64,000 nucleotides of DNA from DASWNP01 sp036399175 (GTDB lineage Bacteria > Acidobacteriota > Blastocatellia > Pyrinomonadales > Pyrinomonadaceae): assembly GCA_036399175.1 (NCBI GenBank), contig DASWNP010000042.1:1-64000 (forward strand). The letters run 5' to 3'. The notes beneath the pieces are model-generated. The model ran no database searches and was not told the origin of the DNA. It was given only the letters and a program-made list of their open reading frames with translations. Positions 1 to 7,563 of the stretch are shown in pieces (within the stretch, counting starts at the first letter, position 1; every line of letters starts with the position of its first letter). The translations under genes were made by a program, and so were the position numbers.

Positions 1-10
1 CCCCCCCCCT

Positions 11-220
11 GTAAATGCTTTGTGAGGGTGGGATGATGGTGTTTACAGGGATGACGATGGCGTTGGGGGCGATGACAATGGTGTTTGCGGGTATGTAAAT
101 GGTGTTTACGTGCGTGTGAATGTTATTTACAGGGGTGTAAATAAGATGTGCAGGGATGTAAATGGTGTTTACATGCGTGTAAATGGGATTTGCGGCGGTG
201 TTTATGGATGTGTTGAGGGG
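11..220. repeat. 21-bp degenerate tandem array
   Basis: Units start every 21 bp, at 11, 32, 53, 74, 95, 116, 137, 158, 179 and 200. The best copies (95 and 158) carry the near-palindrome GTAAATGGTGTTTAC followed by about 6 variable bases. The region is G/T-rich on this strand and opens with a run of C at the window edge. No gene is credible in 1-352; the open frame on the minus strand merely translates the repeat, which is 7 codons long. Twenty-one is three times seven, so it may be related to the heptamer elements found elsewhere in the window, but that is inference. Confidence 0.8.
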
Positions 221-352
221 TGCGGGTGGGTTTAGAAAGTTGTTGTTTGAGGGGTGGATTGAGGCGTAAGATGAGGGCTGGCCTCGCTGGTGGTTGATGT
301 TGACTCACATGTCCTCGCGTTTCCTCTTTTTTCTCACAAAAGGAGATACAAA

Positions 353-727
353 ATGGCTAAGAATGAGAGTAGGCGGATAGCTCCGGCTTTGCTTGAGTCG
401 GATAGGAGTAGCTTTGCGGCTTTGAAGGCGGTGGCGGGTTATGCTCCGGCGAATCCGGCGTTTGCTTTGGAGAAGATTGTGGCGGCGGAGGCGGCGCTGA
501 ATCAGGCGCAGACGCGGGCGGCGCAGGCGGAGGCTGCGGCGGCGGCGGCAAGGGATGAAGAGCTGGCGAGAGAGTGAGAGTTTCATAACCTGATGCTGGG
601 AGTGAAAGATCAGGTGGTGGCGCAGTTCGGGAGAGACTCGAATGAAGTGCAGGCTTTGGGGTTGAAGAAAGCCTCGGAGCGCAAAAAGCCACAGCGTAGA
701 ATCGGGAAGGATGAGATGCAAAAGTAG
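353..727 (+). pseudogene. Small conserved protein interrupted by an in-frame TGA
   Basis: The ATG at 353 follows AGGAG at 341-345. The frame reads MAKNESRRIAPALLESDRS and an Ala-rich helical stretch for 74 codons, then meets TGA at 575-577. It continues in the same frame for another 49 codons (EFHNLMLGVKDQVVAQFG and a Lys/Arg-rich tail) to TAG at 725-727. From memory, related small proteins of unknown function keep a tryptophan at this point (about EWEFHN), so TGG to TGA is the simplest explanation. The first part, 353-577, could still yield a truncated 74-residue product. No function is known to me. Recoding of TGA is possible but unsupported. Confidence 0.65.
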
Positions 728-880
728 TCGGCGCGTGTGCTGGTGGTTGGCGGCGAGAATTAACCGACATTTGAAATAGAGGACGTGGAAGGAGCACGGA
801 AGAGAAAGTCTGTGTGGTCTTCCCGTCCTTTATGTTTGAAGGGGTTGCTAAGAAGCCTGCGCCACTTGTAACCTGACTTT

Positions 881-1225
881 ATGTTACTGCCCAATGGTGA
901 GAATGCAGTTATTGATATGAGAAAGCTGCGTGATTATTGCTTGAATCCAGACAGTCCAAGAGGCAGTAGCAAAGCGCGTGTCTTCGCGGCGGTACTTGGC
1001 ATGACGGCGGCAGATGCTCCAAAGCTTAGAGAAAAACTGCTGGAGGCGGCGCGTAGTAGCGAGGCGCAGCCCGGCGAGCTAGACATGTATGGTCAGCGTT
1101 ATGTGATAGATTTTGAGATGAGGACAGAGAGGGGGAGGGCAGTTGTGCGTAGCGGGTGGATTATCTTGCATAATGAAACAGCGCCCCGTTTGACAACCTG
1201 CTATGTGAAGAAGAGGAAAAGATGA
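881..1225 (+). CDS. DUF6883 domain protein
   Basis: This 114-residue protein begins MLLPNGENAVIDMRKLRDYC and continues with a short segment (SPRGSSKARVFAAVLGM) that I recognise as the DUF6883 family. The rest is compact alpha/beta with a basic end (YVKKRKR). Its biochemical role is unknown. Members are often found beside DUF4926 genes, as here, where the stop codon overlaps the next ATG by 4 bp, so the two are translationally coupled. Such pairs are sometimes suspected to be toxin/antitoxin-like or immunity modules; nothing in the sequence proves this. No strong Shine-Dalgarno sequence is visible before the start. Confidence 0.8.
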   Translation: MLLPNGENAVIDMRKLRDYCLNPDSPRGSSKARVFAAVLGMTAADAPKLREKLLEAARSSEAQPGELDMYGQRYVIDFEMRTERGRAVVRSGWIILHNETAPRLTTCYVKKRKR

Positions 1226-1455
1226 TGGCGAAGAGAAAGATAAAGTTACTCGACACAGTGGCGTTGCTGGAGGATGTGCAGGAGCGTAAGCTCAAGCGCG
1301 GCGAAGTTGGCACGGTGGTTGAGATTTTAGCGCCGGATGTTTATGAGGTAGAGTTCTGCGACGACGAGGGGCAGACATACGCGGAGCTTTCGTTGCGTGG
1401 CGACCAGCTTGTCGCGCTACATAATCAGGGGGAAGCATTGAAGATTGTCGCGTGA
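1222..1455 (+). CDS. DUF4926 domain protein
   Basis: This 77-residue protein (MMAKRKIKLLDTVALLEDV) matches the small DUF4926 family: a beta-rich fold with the motif LKRGEVGTVVEIL, a DVYEVEF strand and a terminal strand LSLRGDQLVAL. The second ATG at 1225 is an equally good start; AGAGG at 1212-1216 lies 5 or 8 bases upstream. It overlaps the DUF6883 stop codon, so the two form a bicistron. The function is unknown, and partnership with the upstream protein is inferred from the coupling. Confidence 0.8.
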   Translation: MMAKRKIKLLDTVALLEDVQERKLKRGEVGTVVEILAPDVYEVEFCDDEGQTYAELSLRGDQLVALHNQGEALKIVA

Positions 1456-1571
1456 GTATGATGTCTGCGGCACGTCAGAGTCGAAATCAAACTTGGGCGC
1501 GTGGCGCGGCGTATTAAGTTGTAAGGGTTGCGGCGGAAGACTCTGTAGATTGGTAAAGGATGGATTCTTTT

Positions 1572-2996
1572 ATGTCGAAGGAAGCGATGGGACAGGAGCA
1601 GGATGGAGGGAAGGCAGCGGTGCGTGCGGAGCGGGATTCGATGGGGGAGATAGAGGTTCAGTCGGATAGGTATTGGGGGGCGCAGACGCAGCGTTCGTTG
1701 AAGTATTTCAATATCGGTTTCGACAGGATGCCGAGGGAGATGGTGCGGGCGCTGGGGATTTTGAAGAAGGCGGCGGCGCTGGTGAATGAGGATTTGGGGA
1801 AGCTTGCGAGTGAGAAGGCGCGGCTCATCGCGCAGGCGGCGGACGAGGTGATAGAGGGGGGGCTCGACGAGCATTTTCCCCTGCGCGTGTGGCAGACGGG
1901 GAGCGGGACGCAGACGAACATGAACGCGAACGAGGTTATCTCTAACCGCGCTATCGAGATTGCGGGCGGCGTGATGGGCAGCAAGAGTCCTGTGCATCCG
2001 AACGACGACGTGAATATGTCGCAGTCGTCGAACGATACTTTCCCGACGGCGATGCACATCGCGGCGGCAGAGGAGTTGAATAAGCTGATACCGCAGGTAG
2101 AGCGTCTGCGCGAGGCGATTGAGGCGAAGGCCGCGGAGTTCGCCGACGTGGTGAAGATTGGGCGGACGCACTTGCAGGACGCGACGCCTCTGACGGTGGG
2201 GCAAGAGATGTCTGGCTGGGCGAGTCTGCTTGAGCGCGACGTGGAGAGATTAAGACTCGTGCTGCCGGGTCTCTACGATTTGGCTATCGGCGGGACGGCT
2301 GTGGGGACTGGTCTTAATTCGCATCCTGAGTTTGCCGAGCGCGCGGCGGCGAAGATTGCGGAGCTGACGGGGCTGCCGTTCAGGCCGCACCCGAACAAGT
2401 TCGCGGCGCTGTCGGCGCACGACGAGATGGTGTTTGCGAGCGGCGCTCTGAAGACTCTGGCCGCGTCGCTGATGAAGATTGCAAACGACGTGCGCTGGCT
2501 GGCGTCGGGGCCGAGGGCGGGCTTCGGCGAGTTGATTCTGCCGGAGAACGAGCCGGGCTCGTCGATTATGCCGGGCAAGGTCAACCCGACGCAGAGCGAA
2601 GCGATGACGATGGTGGCCGTGCAGGTGATGGGCAACGACGCCGCCATCGGCTTCGCGGGCTCGCAGGGCAACTTCGAGCTTAACGTCTTTAACCCCGTGA
2701 TGATTCACAACCTCCTGCACTCGATTCGACTGCTCCACGACGCCTGCCGGGGCTTCGTCGATTACTGCGTCGTCGGCATCCAGCTCAACCGCGAGCGCAT
2801 CGAAGCCCATCTCAGAAACTCGCTCATGCTCGTCACAGCCCTCAACCCCCACATCGGCTACGACAAGGCCGCGCAGGTGGCGAAGAATGCACACAAGAAA
2901 GGCATCTCCCTTCGCGAGTCGGCCATCGAGCTGGGCTTCCTCACCGGCGAACAGTTCGACGAGTACGTCAAGCCGGAAGAGATGACGCATCCTTGA
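1572..2996 (+). CDS. fumC: Class II fumarate hydratase
   Basis: Reversible hydration of fumarate to L-malate in the TCA cycle; a cytosolic homotetramer. The 474-residue length is normal. Visible family motifs are GSGTQTNMNANEV (about residues 111-123), QSSNDTFPTAMH (about 151-162), GRTHLQDATP with the catalytic-region His (about 197-206), and the superfamily signature GSSIMPGKVNPTQ (about 329-341). I chose ATG 1572 over 1560 because AAAGGA at 1555-1560 is then well spaced; with 1560 it would touch the start. It is transcribed alone and followed by a heptamer hairpin and an intrinsic terminator. The oxygen-stable class II type suits an aerobic organism. Confidence 0.97.
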   Translation: MSKEAMGQEQDGGKAAVRAERDSMGEIEVQSDRYWGAQTQRSLKYFNIGFDRMPREMVRALGILKKAAALVNEDLGKLASEKARLIAQAADEVIEGGLDEHFPLRVWQTGSGTQTNMNANEVISNRAIEIAGGVMGSKSPVHPNDDVNMSQSSNDTFPTAMHIAAAEELNKLIPQVERLREAIEAKAAEFADVVKIGRTHLQDATPLTVGQEMSGWASLLERDVERLRLVLPGLYDLAIGGTAVGTGLNSHPEFAERAAAKIAELTGLPFRPHPNKFAALSAHDEMVFASGALKTLAASLMKIANDVRWLASGPRAGFGELILPENEPGSSIMPGKVNPTQSEAMTMVAVQVMGNDAAIGFAGSQGNFELNVFNPVMIHNLLHSIRLLHDACRGFVDYCVVGIQLNRERIEAHLRNSLMLVTALNPHIGYDKAAQVAKNAHKKGISLRESAIELGFLTGEQFDEYVKPEEMTHP

Positions 2997-3001
2997 GATA
3001 A

Positions 3002-3082
3002 GGCAAAGGGAAAAGGGAAAAGGGAAAAGGGGAAGGCGGGAAAGAATTCTCTTTACCTTTGCCTTTTTCCTTTTGCCTTCCC
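3002..3082. repeat. Heptamer hairpin element, GGGAAAA type
   Basis: The left arm carries GGGAAAA three times in tandem followed by GGGGAAG; the right arm is C/T-rich (CTTTTTCCTTTTGCC) and complementary. The loop holds GAAAGAATTCTCTTTACC. It begins 5 bp after the fumC stop codon. Confidence 0.8.
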
Positions 3083-3121
3083 GAGCGCATCGCGCCGGGT
3101 GGATTTCGCATCTAAGTTGTT

Positions 3122-3165
3122 GCCCGCGCGAGGGGCTTTCGGGTAGTTCGCGCGGGCTCTTTTTG
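3122..3165 (+). terminator. Intrinsic terminator after fumC
   Basis: The stem GCCCGCGCGA / TCGCGCGGGC is followed by TCTTTTT. The rest of 2997-3304 holds the heptamer element upstream and an unassigned GC-rich leader for nadA. Confidence 0.8.
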
Positions 3166-3304
3166 AGTGTGGCGCTGGTTGAAGATGGGGCGCTTGCGTG
3201 GTGTTTCTCAAAGTTAGTATGATTCGCGTTTCGCGCCGGCGGCGCGGGGGCGTCTGTAGGCCGCCCCGGCGAAGGTGGCGCGCGGCGCGGAAGGAGCAGA
3301 GACG

Positions 3305-4423
3305 TTGACGACCTTAGTTGAGACTTTGAAGATTGCGCCGAGCATCGAGGATTACTTCGGGCTGTCGGAGGCGGAACTGGCCGAGCGCATCGAGGCGGCG
3401 CGGCGTGAGCTTGGCTCGCGTGTCGTCATACTCGGGCATCACTACCAGCGCGACGACGTTATCCGCCACGCCGATTTCACGGGCGATTCCTTCAAGCTCT
3501 CGGTGCTGGCCGCAGAGCGTCCCGAGGCGGAGTTTATCGTTTTCTGCGGCGTCCATTTCATGGCCGAGTCGGCGGACATTCTCTCGGCTTCGCATCAGAA
3601 GGTGATTCTGCCCGACCTCGGCGCGGGCTGCTCGATGGCCGATATGGCGACTGCCGAGCAGGTCGAAGATGCCTGGGAGCAGCTTGAAGCGATAGGCGTT
3701 GTCGGCGGCGACTTCCGCGTTATGCCTATCACGTACATGAATTCGTCGGCTGCCATCAAGGCTTTCTGCGGCGAGCACGGCGGGTTGGTCTGTACTTCGT
3801 CGAACGCCGTGCCGCTCTTCGACAAGTGTTTGAAGGAGGCCGACAAGCTCTTCTTCTTTCCAGACCAGCACCTGGGTCGCAACACCGGCGTCAAGTTCGG
3901 CATCCCGCTCGAAGAGATGGTGCTGTGGGATCCGAATAAAGAGCTTGGCGGCAACACGGAAGAAGAGTTGCGCGCCGCTCGTTTGATTCTGTGGAAGGGA
4001 CACTGCTCTGTGCACGGTCGCTTCCGCGAGTGGCACGTCGATCAGGTGCGGAGAGAAGTGCCGGGCGTCAAGGTGCTCGTGCATCCCGAGTGCGTGCGCG
4101 AGGTGGTGGCGAAGTCAGACCTGAACGGCTCGACCGAGTTCATCATCAAGACGCTGGAGGCCGCGCCCGAAGGCTCCGCGTGGGCTATTGGCACGGAGGT
4201 CAACCTCGTCAACCGTCTCATCGAGCAGTTTCCGAACAAGCACATCCGGCTGCTCGCGCCCGACCTCTGCATGTGCGCGACGATGTATCGCATCGCTCCG
4301 CAGAACCTCGCATGGGCTCTCGAATCGCTCGTCGCGGGTGAGATCGTCAACCAGATTACCGTGCCCGAAGAGACGGCGCGCTGGGCGCGCATCGCCCTCG
4401 ACCGCATGCTCGCAATCAAGTAG
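3305..4423 (+). CDS. nadA: Quinolinate synthase A
   Basis: Condenses iminoaspartate with dihydroxyacetone phosphate to quinolinate in de novo NAD synthesis, using an oxygen-sensitive [4Fe-4S] cluster. The protein has 372 residues. Diagnostic segments are ILGHHYQRDDV near the N-terminus, DLGAGCSMAD, YMNSSAAIKA, CTSSNA, HPEC and CMCATMY; the conserved cysteines for the cluster are in the first, middle and last of these regions. TTG at 3305 is preferred because AAGGAG at 3291-3296 lies 8 bases upstream; GTG at 3275 has no such site. No nadB or nadC is adjacent. A glutamine-dependent NAD synthetase lies at 29396-31087. The stop codon touches the next hairpin element. Confidence 0.97.
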   Translation: MTTLVETLKIAPSIEDYFGLSEAELAERIEAARRELGSRVVILGHHYQRDDVIRHADFTGDSFKLSVLAAERPEAEFIVFCGVHFMAESADILSASHQKVILPDLGAGCSMADMATAEQVEDAWEQLEAIGVVGGDFRVMPITYMNSSAAIKAFCGEHGGLVCTSSNAVPLFDKCLKEADKLFFFPDQHLGRNTGVKFGIPLEEMVLWDPNKELGGNTEEELRAARLILWKGHCSVHGRFREWHVDQVRREVPGVKVLVHPECVREVVAKSDLNGSTEFIIKTLEAAPEGSAWAIGTEVNLVNRLIEQFPNKHIRLLAPDLCMCATMYRIAPQNLAWALESLVAGEIVNQITVPEETARWARIALDRMLAIK

Positions 4424-4496
4424 TAAATCGTGAATCGTAAATCGTAAATAGTTAAATCCGGCCTTTTCTATTTACGATTGACGATTCACGATTTAC
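4423..4496. repeat. Heptamer hairpin element, GTAAATC type
   Basis: Arms of 29 nt (4423-4451 and 4468-4496) pair with a single mismatch. Each is four tandem heptamers of the GTAAATC/GTGAATC kind around a 16-nt loop. The element starts in the last base of the nadA stop codon and ends just before the ferredoxin ribosome-binding site. Confidence 0.9.
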
Positions 4497-4513
4497 GAAT
4501 TAAGGAGGCAGTT

Positions 4514-4747
4514 TTGGCTGACCCGAATGACCGCGTGGGGGAGAACGTCCCCGGCGAGTTTTATGTCGATTCGCAGTGTATCGACTGCGACGTGTGCCGC
4601 GATACGGCTCCTGATAATTTCACTCGTTCGGATAATAACGGCTACTCGTTCGTCTACAAGCAGCCGCAGAACGCGGAGGAGCGTGCGCTCTGCGAGGAAG
4701 CGCTCGCCGCCTGCCCCGTCGAAGCCATCGGCAACGACGGGCATTGA
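4514..4747 (+). CDS. Small ferredoxin, 4Fe-4S/3Fe-4S type
   Basis: A 77-residue electron carrier. It has a single cluster motif, CIDCDVCRDTAP near the N-terminus, with the remote ligand in ACPVEAIG near the C-terminus, the pattern of short mono-cluster ferredoxins. The TTG start at 4514 is chosen because AAGGAGG (4502-4508) sits 5 bases upstream and the longer frame would run into the hairpin element. The partner is not defined by the neighbours. KorAB (14873-18522) and the Nfn-like flavoprotein (59416-63216) are possible electron partners in the window, by inference only. Confidence 0.88.
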   Translation: MADPNDRVGENVPGEFYVDSQCIDCDVCRDTAPDNFTRSDNNGYSFVYKQPQNAEERALCEEALAACPVEAIGNDGH

Positions 4748-4792
4748 CGAATCTCAGACCACGAACGCCCCCGACAAACAGCACAACACAAA

Positions 4793-4838
4793 GAGAGGCC
4801 GCGCCGGATTTCACCTTCAAAGTCCGGCGCGGCCTCTC
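4793..4838. terminator. Bidirectional terminator hairpin
   Basis: A perfect 16-bp stem, GAGAGGCCGCGCCGGA with its complement, lies between the convergent ferredoxin and Rieske genes. T-rich tracts on the plus-strand side (CTGTTTT) suit termination. Confidence 0.85.
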
Positions 4839-4863
4839 ACTGTTTTCAAATCCTGTGCGGGCT

Positions 4864-5223
4864 CTAAATCTCTATCTTAATCCAGCCGTCGTCAATCGAA
4901 ACCTTGTAGGGCTCGACGGCGTATGCGGGGCGGTTGATGCAGCCGCCGGTCTTGAGGTCGAAGCGCCAGCCGTGCCAGTCGCATTCGACCGAGTGGCCGT
5001 AGAGGTTTCCGTCTGCGAGAGGCGCGCCTTTGTGCGGGCAGAAGTTGTCGATGGCGTAGAACTGGCCGCCGACGTTGTAGAGAGCAAGCTCCCTGCCGTC
5101 GTTCAACTCGACGGTCGCACCGCGCCCCGGCGGTACGTCCTCGACGCGCCCGACCGTCACCACTTCGCCCGTGCGCTTTGGCAGTTGTTTCGAGGCGTCG
5201 AACTTTGCATCGAAGGATTGCAT
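4864..5223 (-). CDS. Rieske [2Fe-2S] ferredoxin-like protein
   Basis: A stand-alone Rieske domain of about 119 residues, similar in size to NirD/dioxygenase ferredoxins. Cluster ligands are visible as CPHKGAPL and CDWHGWRF, the CxH...CxxH pattern with the usual spacing. There is no signal peptide or membrane segment, so it should act in the cytosol, passing electrons to an oxygenase or reductase not present nearby. The ATG at 5223 (MQSFDAKFD) is a reasonable start but lacks a clear ribosome-binding site; the frame stays open to a TTG at 5310. It is convergent with the ferredoxin across a strong terminator. Confidence 0.9.
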   Translation of the reverse strand: MQSFDAKFDASKQLPKRTGEVVTVGRVEDVPPGRGATVELNDGRELALYNVGGQFYAIDNFCPHKGAPLADGNLYGHSVECDWHGWRFDLKTGGCINRPAYAVEPYKVSIDDGWIKIEI

Positions 5224-5337
5224 CAGTCTTTGAATCGTAACAAACTGCCTGACGCCTGAGCAACGAGGCAAGGCCGCCGAGCGCAGGCGACAAGCTTGGT
5301 CGTAGTTCAAAATTTCTGTAACGCATGAGAAACAGGC

Positions 5338-5820
5338 ATGAATGAAGAGCTTACATTCGGCTCTCCCGAGCCGGGCGTCGAGTATGCGGAGAGGCGCGCA
5401 GCCTACGTGGTGATTATCGACGGCGAGGGTCGCGTCGCAATGGTCTTGGATAGGCAGAGATATTTTCTGCCGGGCGGCGGCGCGTGGGCGGGCGAGACGC
5501 CGGAGCAGACAATCGCTCGTGAGGTCGAAGAGGAACTGGCGCGCGGCGTCCGGCTCACGCGCCGCCTCGGCGACGCACTTCAGTTCTACTACTCAATCGC
5601 GGACGAGCGCCACTACCGAATGCACGCAACATTCTTCTCCGGCCAACTCACAGACGAGCCGCGCCCCGACCTCACGCCCGAGCACGAGCTGCTCTGGCTG
5701 CCCCTCGACGAAGCCCAACGCCGTTGCTTCCACCGATGCCACGCCTGGGCGATAGAAAGAGGTCAGAGGTCAGAGGTCAGAGGTCAGCGAAAGACAAAAA
5801 GCAGAAGCGCAGAAGTGTAA
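5338..5820 (+). CDS. Nudix hydrolase
   Basis: Hydrolyses a nucleoside diphosphate linked to another moiety; the substrate cannot be told. The Nudix box is clear: GGGAWAGETPEQTIAREVEE, with the REVEEE metal-binding helix. The fold is complete by about residue 140. The last 20 or so residues (GQRSEVRGQRKTKSRSAEV) are translated from the left arm of a GGTCAGA heptamer element, so the natural C-terminus has been replaced or extended by repeat DNA. The start at 5338 lacks a strong ribosome-binding site. Confidence 0.9.
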   Translation: MNEELTFGSPEPGVEYAERRAAYVVIIDGEGRVAMVLDRQRYFLPGGGAWAGETPEQTIAREVEEELARGVRLTRRLGDALQFYYSIADERHYRMHATFFSGQLTDEPRPDLTPEHELLWLPLDEAQRRCFHRCHAWAIERGQRSEVRGQRKTKSRSAEV

Positions 5821-5874
5821 GCAGAGAGCCGAGCCGTGTTTTTACTGACTTCTCACCTGTGACCTCCGACCTCT
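5759..5874. repeat. Heptamer hairpin element, GGTCAGA type
   Basis: The left arm is GGTCAGA repeated three times then GGTCAGC (5761-5788). The right arm at 5845-5874 (TGTGACCTCCGACCTCT) is complementary. The left arm lies inside the Nudix reading frame. The spacer contains GAAAGACAAAAAGCAGAAGC, similar to the core of other elements. Confidence 0.8.
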
Positions 5875-5878
5875 CGTT

Positions 5879-5906
5879 TTGGTATCTCCGTCGATGCGGG
5901 TATAAT
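5879..5906 (+). promoter_or_regulatory. Probable sigma-70 type promoter for the CBS gene
   Basis: TTGGTA (5879-5884), a 16-nt spacer and TATAAT (5901-5906) lie about 165 bases before the CBS-protein start. The remaining leader (5907-6069) shows no other recognisable signal. Confidence 0.55.
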
Positions 5907-6069
5907 TGGTCGCAAGAGTTCCCCTTGAAGTAATCGAGAGAAGCGACGAAGAGTGCGGGCAAGAGGTCTGTTCTTCGTGCGCGGTTCGCGTCGGCGGACG
6001 CGCCTGAGCTGGCGTCGTCCGGCGGGGCGCGAGCGTTTTTATGTGCGGAAATTATTCAGGAGGAAAGTT

Positions 6070-7053
6070 ATGTCGAGGTATCGAAACGACCGGGACGACG
6101 ACGATTATTACGGCGGCAGCCGCTACGGGCGCGAGCGCGGCGCCTATGACGAATCGGATGCTCCGCGCGGCGGCGACTATTACGGCAGGCGCGGCGCAGG
6201 CGGCGGCGCGCGTGACGACGACGATTACGCGCGCGACCGCTATAGCAATCTAACCGGCTACCGTCAGGGCGAGCGGCGCGACGAGCCGGGCTACGGCGGC
6301 GGCGGGCGCAGCCGCTACTACGACGAGCGGCCAACGCGACGCAGAGGAGGAGGAGGCGGCGGTGGTGGCGGCGACCTTTATGCTGCGCGCGAGCAGTACG
6401 AACGCGAACGCTACGACCGCGACGACGACGAGCGCGGGCGCTCACTCTGGGATGAAGGGCGCGAATATTTCCGTCGCACGTTCGGCACAGGCGGTGGTCG
6501 CGAGCGGGAGCGTCGCGGCGCAACGCGCTCGCACGTGCGCTGCCGCGACATTATGACGCGCGACGTGACCGTAGCGACGCGCGAGACGATGCTCGAAGAG
6601 GTGGCGAAAATGATGCGCGATGAAGACACGGGCGTCATCCCAGTCGTCGAGCGCACGGCGAGCGATTTGACCGACCTCGCCGAAACCCGCCCGGACATGA
6701 ACCGCGTGCAGGCCAACGTCGTCGGCAACGGCAAGCTCGTCGGGCTCATCACCGACCGCGACATCGTCGTTCGCGCCATCGCCGAAGGCAAGGACGCGCG
6801 CACTACCCGCGCCGAAGAGATTATGACGAGCGAGGTGCACACGGCTCAGCCCAACGACCGCGTTATCGACGCCATACGCAAGATGGGCGACAAGCAGGTG
6901 CGCCGCATTCCGGTCGTTGACCGCGACGGCACGCTGCGCGGCATCATCTCGATGGCTGACGTGGCGCTCGAAACACAGGAAGACCGCGAGCTGGCCGACG
7001 CCCTCGAAGAAATCTCCAGCGGCTCCTCCTTCTGGAATCGCGTTTTCGGATGA
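6070..7053 (+). CDS. CBS-pair protein with disordered RGG/Tyr-rich N-terminus
   Basis: A protein of 327 residues. The first ~155 residues are low complexity: Arg, Gly, Asp and Tyr with poly-Gly, resembling RGG-type disordered regions. A Bateman module of two CBS motifs follows (DIMTRDVTVA... and EIMTSEVHTAQP..., ending IISMADVALE). CBS pairs usually bind adenine nucleotides and regulate a partner. AGGAGGAAAGTT immediately before ATG 6070 fixes the start; the upstream open frame is not coding. Hsp20 and Lon follow on the same strand, suggesting a stress role. A low-complexity Arg/Tyr-rich tail could drive condensate formation or nucleic-acid binding, but this is speculation. Confidence 0.9.
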   Translation: MSRYRNDRDDDDYYGGSRYGRERGAYDESDAPRGGDYYGRRGAGGGARDDDDYARDRYSNLTGYRQGERRDEPGYGGGGRSRYYDERPTRRRGGGGGGGGGDLYAAREQYERERYDRDDDERGRSLWDEGREYFRRTFGTGGGRERERRGATRSHVRCRDIMTRDVTVATRETMLEEVAKMMRDEDTGVIPVVERTASDLTDLAETRPDMNRVQANVVGNGKLVGLITDRDIVVRAIAEGKDARTTRAEEIMTSEVHTAQPNDRVIDAIRKMGDKQVRRIPVVDRDGTLRGIISMADVALETQEDRELADALEEISSGSSFWNRVFG

Positions 7054-7060
7054 GAAGAAA

Positions 7061-7132
7061 GTGAGCGGTGAGCGGTGAGCAGTGTGCAGACAAAATGCTT
7101 TTACGGCTTACCGCTCACTGCTCACTGCTCAC
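7061..7132. repeat. Heptamer hairpin element, GTGAGCG type
   Basis: The left arm (GTGAGCG twice, then GTGAGCA) and right arm (CGCTCAC, then TGCTCAC twice) enclose a loop with GACAAAATGCTTTTACGG. It fills the CBS-hsp20 gap and ends 7 bases before the hsp20 ATG. Confidence 0.85.
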
Positions 7133-7139
7133 TATTCTT

Positions 7140-7526
7140 ATGGCTAAATCAATAGAGCGTTATTTTCGTCTGCTGCCGAAGACGAGCTTTATGCGCGCCG
7201 GGGGGCGGCAGTGGTATCCGTCGGCTGACGTGTACCAGACGCGCGACGGTTGGATAGTGAAGGTGGAGCTTGCGGGCGTCGCCGTCGATGAGGTGGAGGT
7301 GCGCGTCGAGGGCGACATGCTCTACATCTCCGGCAATCGACAGGACGGCTTCTGCTCGGAGACTCTCTCCTGCTACCAGTTGGAGATAACCTACAGCCGC
7401 TTCGAGAAGACGATTCGTTTTCCCTGCCCGATTGAGAGCGCTCAGCTTCAGCGAAGCTATCGTGACGGGCTGCTCATCCTGCGTCTGCGGAGTCCGGAAA
7501 ATTGTGACGAGGGACAGGGCGCGTAA
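7140..7526 (+). CDS. Hsp20/alpha-crystallin small heat-shock protein
   Basis: An ATP-independent holdase chaperone of 128 residues. The alpha-crystallin domain spans about residues 25-120: YQTRDGWIVKVELAGV, then VRVEGDMLYISGNR, and a terminal strand LLILRLR. The usual short N-terminal arm is present. ATG 7140 follows the right arm of a heptamer hairpin directly, and no Shine-Dalgarno sequence is visible, unlike most genes here. Lon protease starts 38 bp downstream, so holdase and protease are probably co-transcribed as a protein quality-control pair. Confidence 0.93.
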   Translation: MAKSIERYFRLLPKTSFMRAGGRQWYPSADVYQTRDGWIVKVELAGVAVDEVEVRVEGDMLYISGNRQDGFCSETLSCYQLEITYSRFEKTIRFPCPIESAQLQRSYRDGLLILRLRSPENCDEGQGA

Positions 7527-7563
7527 GGTTCAGGGTTCTATACAAGCTGAGTTTTCAAACGCC

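Noticed and set aside
11..220. CRISPR array at the window start
   Set aside because: The 21-bp units are contiguous with no unique spacers of 30-40 bp, and no cas genes are near.
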